64,000 nt of DNA from an uncultured Bacilli bacterium. Lineage in GTDB: Bacteria; Bacillota_I; Bacilli_A; RF39; UBA660. The notes under the pieces are model-generated. The model was not told the DNA's origin, made no database searches, and saw only the letters and a program-made list of their open reading frames with translations. Shown here piece after piece: positions 55,488-62,090 of this stretch (positions are counted from its first letter, which is position 1; every line of letters starts with the position of its first letter). The DNA is taken from positions 1-64,000 of the forward strand of contig CAKPMN010000003.1 of assembly GCA_934168005.1 (NCBI GenBank), read 5' to 3'. A program made the translations under genes and the position numbers.

Positions 55488-55787
55488 ATGGTACAAATTA
55501 TTTTTGAATATTGGTTGGAACTTTTATTAACTTCTTTAACAACAGGAATAATATATATATTTAAACAATATGTTGGTCTAAAAAATGGTGTAAAGGCAAT
55601 GCTTAGAAATGAAATTGTGAGAATATATGAAAATTATTCAAAATTAGGGTATTGCCCTAGTTATATGAAAGAAAATGTAAGCGAAATATATGTAAGTTAT
55701 CATAAATTAAAAGGAAATGGAATGGCTACTTATATGATAAATGAAATTTATAAATTACCAAATGAATTTAAGGAGAGTGATGTATGA
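55488..55787 (+). CDS. Phage-type holin-associated membrane protein
   Basis: This 99-residue protein with one N-terminal membrane helix (about residues 7-25, WLELLLTSLTTGIIYIF) and a soluble part with MLRNEIVRIYENYSKLGYC and MKENVSEIYVSYHKLKGNG is typical of a gene found just before holins in Firmicutes phages. GAGGAG precedes the ATG. It overlaps the next gene by 4 bases. It could be a holin partner or regulator. Confidence 0.7.
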   Translation: MVQIIFEYWLELLLTSLTTGIIYIFKQYVGLKNGVKAMLRNEIVRIYENYSKLGYCPSYMKENVSEIYVSYHKLKGNGMATYMINEIYKLPNEFKESDV

Positions 55788-55987
55788 AAGAAAAAATAAT
55801 CATCCAATTTTGTGAATTATTAAAAGTAAAATCTATTATTACATTAATAGCCTTTATAGCTTTTTTCTACTTGGCTATTAATTCGAAATTAGACACTGAT
55901 AATTTTATGTTAGTGTTAGGAATGATTACAACTTATTTTTTTAATAAAGATCAAAAAGAAGAGGAGCACCATGAAGAAGGCAATTGA
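55784..55987 (+). CDS. Holin-like peptide 1 (67 aa)
   Basis: A short protein with two hydrophobic segments (about residues 15-30 and 39-51), a polar turn between, and a very acidic/His tail (KEEEHHEEGN) matches class II phage holins, which open the membrane for endolysins. It overlaps its neighbours (4 bases upstream, 17 bases with the endolysin), so it is translationally coupled. A related peptide is encoded at 58270-58443 on the other strand. Confidence 0.75.
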   Translation: MKEKIIIQFCELLKVKSIITLIAFIAFFYLAINSKLDTDNFMLVLGMITTYFFNKDQKEEEHHEEGN

Positions 55988-56828
55988 TATATCTTATTAT
56001 CAAAAAAATGTTGATTATAAAAAAGTAAAAGAATCTGGTATTGAAATGGTAATTCTTAGAGCAGGTTTTACAGGCTATGGAATTAATAAACTAAAAAATA
56101 AAGATAAGCTATTTGAAGAACATTACAATGGTTTTAAAAATGTAGGTATTCCAATAGGTGTCTATTGGTATTCTTGTGCATATACAGAAGAAGAAGCGGA
56201 AGAAGAAGCGTTAAAAGTTCTAGAAATTGTGAAAAACAAAGAAATTGAACTACCTATATTTATTGATGTTGAAGACAATCATGATATTACAAAATCAGGT
56301 TTAGCAAAGCAAAATCAATATGAACTCAGTCGTAATGAGTTAACTAAAGTAGTTGCAAGATTCTGTGAAATAATAGAAAAAAATGGCTATTATGTTGGAA
56401 TATATGCTAGTACGCATTGGTTAAATAAAAAGCTAGACATGAATATTTTAAAAAGATATGATATTTGGGTAGCTCATTATAATGTAAAGAAACCAACCTA
56501 TAATGGAACTTATGGGATATGGCAATATACATCAAAAGGAAATGTTAGTGGCATAAATGGCAATGTTGATTTGGATTACATATATAAAGCATATCCAGAT
56601 ATTATTAGGAATAAAGGGCTTAATAACTTATCACAGAAAAAATATGATAAAAATAATTCAGAAGAAAATATATATTACAAAGTTCAGAAAGGTGACAACC
56701 TTACCAAAATAGCTAAAAAATATAATATTGATTTAAGAATATTGTATGAAGAAAATAAAAATATTATTGGTAATAATCCTAATTTAATTTATCCGAATCA
56801 AATTTTAAAAATAACAAAAAAATATTAA
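55971..56828 (+). CDS. GH25 muramidase endolysin with C-terminal LysM
   Basis: The N-terminal GH25 (1,4-beta-N-acetylmuramidase) domain, about residues 1-205, has AIDISYYQKNVDY at the start, LRAGFTGYG, and the catalytic region IFIDVEDN. After a linker, a LysM domain (about 236-283, YYKVQKGDNLTKIAKKY) binds peptidoglycan. No signal peptide, as expected if a holin or similar export route releases it. The length of 285 residues is typical of phage lysins in gut Firmicutes. Confidence 0.92.
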   Translation: MKKAIDISYYQKNVDYKKVKESGIEMVILRAGFTGYGINKLKNKDKLFEEHYNGFKNVGIPIGVYWYSCAYTEEEAEEEALKVLEIVKNKEIELPIFIDVEDNHDITKSGLAKQNQYELSRNELTKVVARFCEIIEKNGYYVGIYASTHWLNKKLDMNILKRYDIWVAHYNVKKPTYNGTYGIWQYTSKGNVSGINGNVDLDYIYKAYPDIIRNKGLNNLSQKKYDKNNSEENIYYKVQKGDNLTKIAKKYNIDLRILYEENKNIIGNNPNLIYPNQILKITKKY

Positions 56829-56834
56829 AAATAC

Positions 56835-56887
56835 ACTTCAAAAAATGTTTTCTAGTGAGGAATATAGTGAAGAGTTTGTCCTCTTCG
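56835..56887 (+). repeat. Bipartite island motif, copy B
   Basis: ACTTCAAAAAAT (56835-56846), 9 bases, TGAGGAATAT (56856-56865), 2 bases, TGAAGAG, then the hairpin GAAGAG/CTCTTC (56869-56874 with 56881-56886). It lies directly after the endolysin stop and before the collar gene; the hairpin is shorter than in copy A and lacks a strong T run, so this copy reads better as a promoter or binding site than as a terminator. Confidence 0.75.
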
Positions 56888-56923
56888 TTTGACTAAAAAA
56901 ATAATAGAAGGGAGAGAGTATAT

Positions 56924-57580
56924 ATGATAGAAAGTAATTCATCTGATTTTACAATGGATGATATTTATTTTAAAGATGCATTTACTATTGAAAATGATAA
57001 GTTAAATTTAGAAGTAAATGATATAACTGCTGATTCGATAATCTCAAAAAATAATAAATTTAGTTTAGATTCTGAAGGTAATTTAGTGGTAAAAACTATT
57101 ACCCCAACAGATGGTATTGCTAATATATCAGGTTTAGGTAATTTGATATATCCAGTTGGAAGTATATATATTTCAACAAACTCTGTTGATCCATCTGTCT
57201 TATTTGGAGGAATGTGGGAATTAAAGAAGAATCGTTTTCTAATTGGAGCAGGCGATAATTATTCTATTGGTGCAATAGGTGGCGATACTACTTTTAATAC
57301 AAGTTCTTATTCAGGTTTGACAGGTAGTACAGCACTTACAATAAATCAAATTCCAAGTCATCAACATAATATTCAAGGTTATAATAATTCTGGATCATCA
57401 GTTACTTGGACAGATAGAGCTATAAGTTATCAAGCTAATTCAAAAGGTTATAGTTCTGGCATTAGGACTAGTTATGTTGGAGGTAGCGAAGGTCATAATC
57501 ACACTTTAGAGCCTCATCAACATAGTGTGTCTGTTTTGCCTCCTTACCTAGCAGTTAATATTTGGGAAAGAATTAGATAA
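56924..57580 (+). CDS. Phage tail fibre/baseplate collar-domain protein
   Basis: This 218-residue protein ends in a phage collar-type domain: GLGNLIYPVGSIYISTNSVD, GGMWELKKNRFLIGAGD, and the His-rich GHNHTLEPHQHSVSVLPPY with VNIWERIR at the end. The N-terminal 80 residues are short beta repeats as in tail fibres. GGGAGAGAG precedes the ATG. It is a phage structural relic or adapted adhesin; no other tail genes are here. Confidence 0.8.
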   Translation: MIESNSSDFTMDDIYFKDAFTIENDKLNLEVNDITADSIISKNNKFSLDSEGNLVVKTITPTDGIANISGLGNLIYPVGSIYISTNSVDPSVLFGGMWELKKNRFLIGAGDNYSIGAIGGDTTFNTSSYSGLTGSTALTINQIPSHQHNIQGYNNSGSSVTWTDRAISYQANSKGYSSGIRTSYVGGSEGHNHTLEPHQHSVSVLPPYLAVNIWERIR

Positions 57581-57596
57581 TTATTTTTTTAGTACG

Positions 57597-57630
57597 AATA
57601 ACCCTCGGATTATTTTCCGGGGGTTATTTT
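57597..57630 (+). terminator. Terminator after the collar gene
   Basis: AATAACCC (57597-57604) and CGG pair with CCG and GGGTTATT (57621-57628), then T residues. Confidence 0.85.
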
Positions 57631-57659
57631 GAAAAGTTTTTGCATTAAAAAGAAAGTCA

Positions 57660-58277
57660 TTAGACTTTCTTTAATTTTCCTTCTTTTAGTAGATTCAATA
57701 ATTTTATATTTTGTGTTGCGGTTCCTTTATATGAAGTTATACCATTTTTTAAAGCTATTTTTTTTCTAAATGTATAGCTACTATCAATTTTTAAACTTTT
57801 TAATGCATCTACTAATGAATTTGTGTTTCCTATGTATTTTTTATAATATATATCAGTATTTTTATTAGTATTTTCTTCAAATGAATTACTTAAATAATAA
57901 GTTGGATTGATTCTACTTTTTTCTTTCCATACTTCAAAATGTAGGTGTTTTCCATATGCATTTCCTGAGTCACCCATATATCCTAAAATATCACCTTTTT
58001 TGACTTTTTGATTCTTTTTTACTTTCACATATTCTAAGTGAGCATATAATGTATAATAGTTATTATTATGTTTGATTTTTATAAAATTTCCATATGATTC
58101 ATTTCCTTTTGAATTTTTATTATTAGTTTTGCCTGTCTGTATTAATATAACTGTTCCATCACTGTGAGCTGTTATAAAATCAAGAGTGTGGTTTTTACCT
58201 ACAATATCAATAGCTTGATGACTTTTAGAATATTTATTTGTAATAATTGCTTCTTTACTTTTTAATACTCTATTCAT
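57660..58277 (-). CDS. M23 peptidase endolysin
   Basis: This 205-residue protein has an LytM/M23 zinc endopeptidase domain (about residues 15-130): the metal ligands are in SHQAIDIVG (HxxxD) and GKHLHFEVW (HxH), with YAHLEYVKVKKNQKVKKGD typical of the family. The C-terminal 60 residues (IALKNGITSYKGTATQNIKL then LLNLLKEGKLKK) are the wall-binding tail common in phage endolysins. No signal peptide. It overlaps the holin-like gene upstream, giving a second lysis pair. Confidence 0.9.
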   Translation of the reverse strand: MNRVLKSKEAIITNKYSKSHQAIDIVGKNHTLDFITAHSDGTVILIQTGKTNNKNSKGNESYGNFIKIKHNNNYYTLYAHLEYVKVKKNQKVKKGDILGYMGDSGNAYGKHLHFEVWKEKSRINPTYYLSNSFEENTNKNTDIYYKKYIGNTNSLVDALKSLKIDSSYTFRKKIALKNGITSYKGTATQNIKLLNLLKEGKLKKV

Positions 58278-58443
58278 TTTTATCCTTCTTTCTCGTAAAA
58301 AAATAGGTTATTGTCATTGTTATAATATTGCTGAAGAGTAAGAAAATATCTTTGTTTAGTTCTACTCCTTTTATAATTGCTATATTTAAAGTGATAATTA
58401 GTGAAATAGCAATTATACTTTTAGTATTAAAAATTCTTTTCAT
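58270..58443 (-). CDS. Holin-like peptide 2 (57 aa)
   Basis: This small gene on the minus strand begins at 58443 after GAAAGGAGG and ends at 58270, overlapping the M23 gene start by 8 bases. The peptide has two hydrophobic segments (about residues 9-26 and 32-48) and ends with TYFFTRKKDKNE. The KSII near the N-terminus and TYFF near the end are shared with holin-like peptide 1, so the two are probably homologous holins. The frame on the opposite strand here is a shadow. Confidence 0.75.
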   Translation of the reverse strand: MKRIFNTKSIIAISLIITLNIAIIKGVELNKDIFLLFSNIITMTITYFFTRKKDKNE

Positions 58444-58562
58444 ATTCCTCCTTTCTTACAATACATTATGCATATTAGAATTTATTGTTTGTTTTAAAGT
58501 AACATGTGTTCTAAATTTTATATAAAAACATATCTTTAAATAGGTAAAACTGGAGGAAAGAT

Positions 58563-59057
58563 ATGATTAATAAGAAAAATTTATGGTTTTTAACATTATT
58601 TAGTTTGATTTTAGTATTAAGCGTTTATTACATAACTATGCCATCTGAATTATTACTTCCAAGCGCTTATACTGGAAATGATGATTCTAAAAGTACTGTT
58701 ACATCTTTAGAAAGTGAAATTTTAACTGCTCTTAGAACTTCTTCTGATCAAGAACTTATGGAAGAGATGGATGCCTTAAAATTAGTTCTAAATGATTCTA
58801 ATGCAAGTGCACAATCTAAAAATGAAGCTTTTGATAAAATGAAGAATTTGAATATTAATAAATCAAAAGAAATAGAAATAGAAAAAATTATAAAAGATAA
58901 ACTTAAAGTTGATACTTTTGTTAAAATAAAAGATGACAAAGTTAAAGTAACAGTTGATAAAAAAGAACACGATGTATCATTTTCTAACTCTATTATGAGA
59001 TTAGTTCAAGAACAATTTGATACAAAAAAATATATAACAGTAGAATTTAAAGGATAA
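58563..59057 (+). CDS. SpoIIIAH-like stage III sporulation protein
   Basis: SpoIIIAH is a forespore-engulfment protein that pairs with SpoIIQ to form the feeding channel. The N-terminus MINKKNLWFLTLFSLILVLS followed by VYYITMP is the family signature, with one membrane helix; the outer domain has the alpha/beta ring-building pattern (about residues 45-160). It is 164 residues, a bit short. spoIIIAA-AG, usually its operon partners, are not upstream: the toxin island lies there. GGAGG precedes the ATG. Confidence 0.82.
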   Translation: MINKKNLWFLTLFSLILVLSVYYITMPSELLLPSAYTGNDDSKSTVTSLESEILTALRTSSDQELMEEMDALKLVLNDSNASAQSKNEAFDKMKNLNINKSKEIEIEKIIKDKLKVDTFVKIKDDKVKVTVDKKEHDVSFSNSIMRLVQEQFDTKKYITVEFKG

Positions 59058-59160
59058 CTCCTTTTTTTCTTTTGGGTTTTTATATACACTAAAATTTCTT
59101 TTTAACATAGAATAATATGAATAAATATAAACCACCCAACTTAGAAAGTGAGGGAGTAAA

Positions 59161-59367
59161 GTGAGTAAAAATATTTTGACTAAGCGTGAACATGAAGTTT
59201 TTGAACTTTTAATTTTGAATAAAACAACATCTGAGATAGCTACAAAATTAAATATAAGTGAAAAGACTGTTAGAAATCATATTTCTAATGCGATGCAAAA
59301 GCTTGGTGTAAAGGGAAGAGCAAGTGCTGTTGTTGAACTTTTAAAATTAGGAGAACTTTCTTTATAA
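59161..59367 (+). CDS. gerE: Late sporulation transcription factor GerE
   Basis: GerE is a small LuxR-type DNA-binding protein that tunes late mother-cell (coat) genes. The 68-residue protein is almost all HTH: LTKREHEVFELLILNKTTSE, then ISEKTVRNHISNAMQKLGVKG, very close to B. subtilis GerE. It starts with GTG at 59161 after GAGGGAG. It is near a gerM-domain gene, as in Bacillus. Confidence 0.95.
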   Translation: MSKNILTKREHEVFELLILNKTTSEIATKLNISEKTVRNHISNAMQKLGVKGRASAVVELLKLGELSL

Positions 59368-59392
59368 AAGTCGCATTTATGCGATTTTTTTT
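59368..59392 (+). terminator. Terminator after gerE
   Basis: AAGTCGCAT pairs with ATGCGATTT around a TT loop, then T residues. Confidence 0.8.
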
Positions 59393-59417
59393 CATAGAAT
59401 TTATTAAGAGGTGTTTT

Positions 59418-60368
59418 ATGCTAAAACGTAAATTTACAAAAAAAATTTTAATAACAACTGCTATACTTTTCTCATATTTTTTAATGACTTTTTTTCCGAA
59501 AGATAATAATAAAATAAAACAGTCGTTAGAATATGTATCTAGTTATCCTAAAAGTTCTATTTATCTTATTGATCAATATAATATGGTTTCTAGGACGAAT
59601 GTTTATGTAGAAAATGAAAAAGATATAGTAAAAAAAGCTAAGAATATGATTAATATGTTGATATTAGAAGGTGAAAGTGAAGTTAAATTACCAAGTGGTT
59701 TTAAAGGAATTATTCCAAATGATACTAAAATATTAGATATAAGTTTGGATAATTCTCTTTTAAAGATTAATTTTAGTAAAGATATTTTGAATGTTGATAA
59801 GTCAAATGAAGAAAAGATGATAGAAGCCATAGTATTTACTTTGACTGAAATAGATGGTATAGATAAAATTATTATTTATGTAGAAGGAGATATTTTAAGT
59901 AAATTACCTAAGTCTAAAATAAATTTACCTGGTGTTTTAGATAGAAGTTTTGGAATAAATAAAGAATTTGCTTGTTCTACTTATAATGATTTAAATAAAG
60001 TAACTATATATTATGTTAGTAAATATAATGATGATTACTATTATGTTCCAGTAACTAAATATTTAGATAATAATGATGATAAAATTAAAATAATAATAGA
60101 TGAATTATCAAGTAGTTCATTAAGTTCTACTAACCTAATGAGTTTCTTAAATGATGATGTTAAACTTTTAGCAACATTAGAAGATGTTGATAGTTTAAAT
60201 TTAGTTTTTAATGAGTATATATTTAGTGATGTTAATACTAAAAATATATTGGAAGAAGTTATTTATTCTATAAGTTTATCTGTTAGAGATAATTACGATG
60301 TTAAACAGGTTATTTTTAAATATAATGATGATGAAATTTACAAAAGTGTGTTAAAAACTCTTGAATAA
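59418..60368 (+). CDS. GerM-domain sporulation/germination protein
   Basis: After a membrane anchor (about residues 6-24) the 316-residue protein carries two GerM-like domains: the first with VKLPSGFKGIIPNDTKILD then SLLKINFSKDIL (about 85-150), the second with YYVPVTKYLDNNDDKIK and ILEEVIYSISLSVRDNYDVK. GerM of B. subtilis acts in engulfment and germination. I start at 59418 (AGAGGTG upstream); the ATG at 59379 lies inside the gerE terminator. tRNA-Arg promoter elements overlap its 3' end. Confidence 0.85.
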   Translation: MLKRKFTKKILITTAILFSYFLMTFFPKDNNKIKQSLEYVSSYPKSSIYLIDQYNMVSRTNVYVENEKDIVKKAKNMINMLILEGESEVKLPSGFKGIIPNDTKILDISLDNSLLKINFSKDILNVDKSNEEKMIEAIVFTLTEIDGIDKIIIYVEGDILSKLPKSKINLPGVLDRSFGINKEFACSTYNDLNKVTIYYVSKYNDDYYYVPVTKYLDNNDDKIKIIIDELSSSSLSSTNLMSFLNDDVKLLATLEDVDSLNLVFNEYIFSDVNTKNILEEVIYSISLSVRDNYDVKQVIFKYNDDEIYKSVLKTLE

Positions 60369-60389
60369 ATAAAATAAATATTATATAAT
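60361..60389 (+). promoter_or_regulatory. Predicted promoter of tRNA-Arg
   Basis: TTGAAT (60361-60366), 17 bases, TATAAT (60384-60389). Confidence 0.7.
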
Positions 60390-60412
60390 GTTAATGTTCT
60401 TAAGGAACATTT

Positions 60413-60489
<77 letters not shown>

Positions 60490-60502
60490 TTTATGAAAAT
60501 AG

Positions 60503-60524
60503 CCGTTGAAATTCAACGGTTTTT
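60503..60524 (+). terminator. Terminator after tRNA-Arg
   Basis: CCGTTGA (60503-60509) pairs with TCAACGG (60513-60519), then T residues. Confidence 0.85.
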
Positions 60525-60618
60525 CTTTTATGTTGAACACTTATAATTAGAATTATAAATTTTAAAAAAATATTTATAATTTTTTTATTTTGTGTTATAT
60601 TTATAATAGAGGTGTTAT

Positions 60619-62025
60619 ATGAAAAGGATAAGTTGTCTTTTTGTAGCTTTTATGATTTTTATGGCTACAGGATGTGTCAAAATGGATTATTCTATGACAG
60701 TAGGAAAGGACAAAAGTGTAGATTTTAAAATCATAGAAGCAGTAAATAAAAAAGTATTAGAGTCATCAGGTCAAAATGCTTTTAATGAAACTGATTTAGA
60801 GCAATATAGAAAAGATGGATACTCTATTAGAGAATACGATGATGGAACTAATGCAGGATATGTATTTTCTTTAAAAATAGATGATATAAATGAAATTAGT
60901 ACAGAAGAAAGTATTAATTCAAAATTAGAAATGTATACTACAAAAGATGGAAAAAAATACTTTTTTACTGTAAAAAAAGGATTATTTAGAAATAAATATA
61001 CTGCAGTTTTTGTATCTGATGTTAGTGATTCTATAAAAGATTCTATAAATGATATTGAAACAAAAGATAATACAACAAATACTAAAGATACAACAACAAC
61101 TGTAACTGATAAAGAAACTAATGTAACAGATAAAGCTACTGATAATAAGACAGATAGTACAACTGTGGATAAAACAACAGATAGCACTACAACTAAAGAT
61201 ACTTTAAGTGATAGTGATCTAACTGATCTTATGAATACTATGGAAGCTAAGTTTAGTATAAATTTACCTTATGGTGCGATTAAATCAAATGCTAAAGACG
61301 TTAGTGAAGATGGTAAAACATTAACATGGGATTTGATTAGTTTAGATGGAAACATAGAATTTGAATTTTATTTATATAATATTATTCCATTATTTGTTTT
61401 AGCTGGATCTACTTTATTATTATTAATTATAATAATTGTTTTAATTATTCGACACATTCAAAACAAGAAATATTTAAAATTAGCTCTTGAAAGAGAAAGA
61501 AGAGAACAAGAAGAATTAAAAAAAGCTGATGATAGTGAAGAAGAAAATACAAAAGATGAAGTTTTATCTAGCAACACTAGTTTAAATGATATTTCTACTG
61601 ATGAAAATAAATATGAAGAAGAATTGACTGAACAAGTTGGTTTGGATGAATCAGATGAAAATGCTTTTGGAGCTGATGAGGTAGATAATTCATCAGAAAA
61701 TTTAGAAACTAACGAATTAGAAGAACCAAAAAATTTGGAAGTAAATAATGATTATTATTCAAATAATGTTGAAGATACTTTTGAACCTGTTGAATCTAGT
61801 GATGTAGAAAGTGTGGATAATTCAGATATAAATAATGATGATGTTTCAAATAGTGATGAAGATACTTTTGAATCTAATGAAACAAAACAAGATGTAGAAG
61901 AGGTAGAAAACAAACCAAATTTTCATTTCGAAGAGATAGTTACTCCAGAAAATGTAAATAATTTTCATGTAGAGGAAATTATAACTCCAGAAAATGTTGA
62001 TAAGTTAGAAAATAAAGAGAAATAG
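60619..62025 (+). CDS. LppM-like lipoprotein with acidic cytoplasmic tail
   Basis: A lipoprotein signal (MKRISCLFVAFMIFMATGC, lipobox Cys19) precedes an LppM-like domain (YSMTVGKDKSVDFKI onward, to about residue 140), a Thr/Asp/Lys low-complexity linker (about 140-200), a second half of the domain with ISLDGNIEFEFYLY, a membrane helix (about 253-275) and a 190-residue acidic, repetitive cytoplasmic tail. The tail repeats FHFEEIVTPENV and FHVEEIITPENV near the end. Function unknown. Confidence 0.72.
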   Translation: MKRISCLFVAFMIFMATGCVKMDYSMTVGKDKSVDFKIIEAVNKKVLESSGQNAFNETDLEQYRKDGYSIREYDDGTNAGYVFSLKIDDINEISTEESINSKLEMYTTKDGKKYFFTVKKGLFRNKYTAVFVSDVSDSIKDSINDIETKDNTTNTKDTTTTVTDKETNVTDKATDNKTDSTTVDKTTDSTTTKDTLSDSDLTDLMNTMEAKFSINLPYGAIKSNAKDVSEDGKTLTWDLISLDGNIEFEFYLYNIIPLFVLAGSTLLLLIIIIVLIIRHIQNKKYLKLALERERREQEELKKADDSEEENTKDEVLSSNTSLNDISTDENKYEEELTEQVGLDESDENAFGADEVDNSSENLETNELEEPKNLEVNNDYYSNNVEDTFEPVESSDVESVDNSDINNDDVSNSDEDTFESNETKQDVEEVENKPNFHFEEIVTPENVNNFHVEEIITPENVDKLENKEK

Positions 62026-62046
62026 ATTATCTATTTCTTTTTTTGT
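62017..62046 (+). terminator. Terminator after the LppM-like gene
   Basis: AGAAATAGAT pairs with ATCTATTTCT at the stop codon, followed by a T run. Confidence 0.85.
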
Positions 62047-62090
62047 ATACTATTTTTTCAATTTTTGATAAAATAAGTAAAGGTGGTACT

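Noticed and set aside
45470..57650. tRNA-Ala as the island integration site with a repeated 3' end
   Set aside because: I looked for the tRNA 3' end repeated near 57600-58500 and found none; no integrase gene is present either, so an attachment site is not supported.
58328..58525. 65-codon plus-strand frame
   Set aside because: Shadow of the holin-like peptide on the minus strand, which has the better ribosome site, overlap with the M23 gene and similarity to the other holin.
60771..61187. 138-codon minus-strand frame rich in Val, Leu and Ser
   Set aside because: Shadow of the Thr/Asp/Lys-rich linker of the LppM-like gene; no ribosome site and low complexity.
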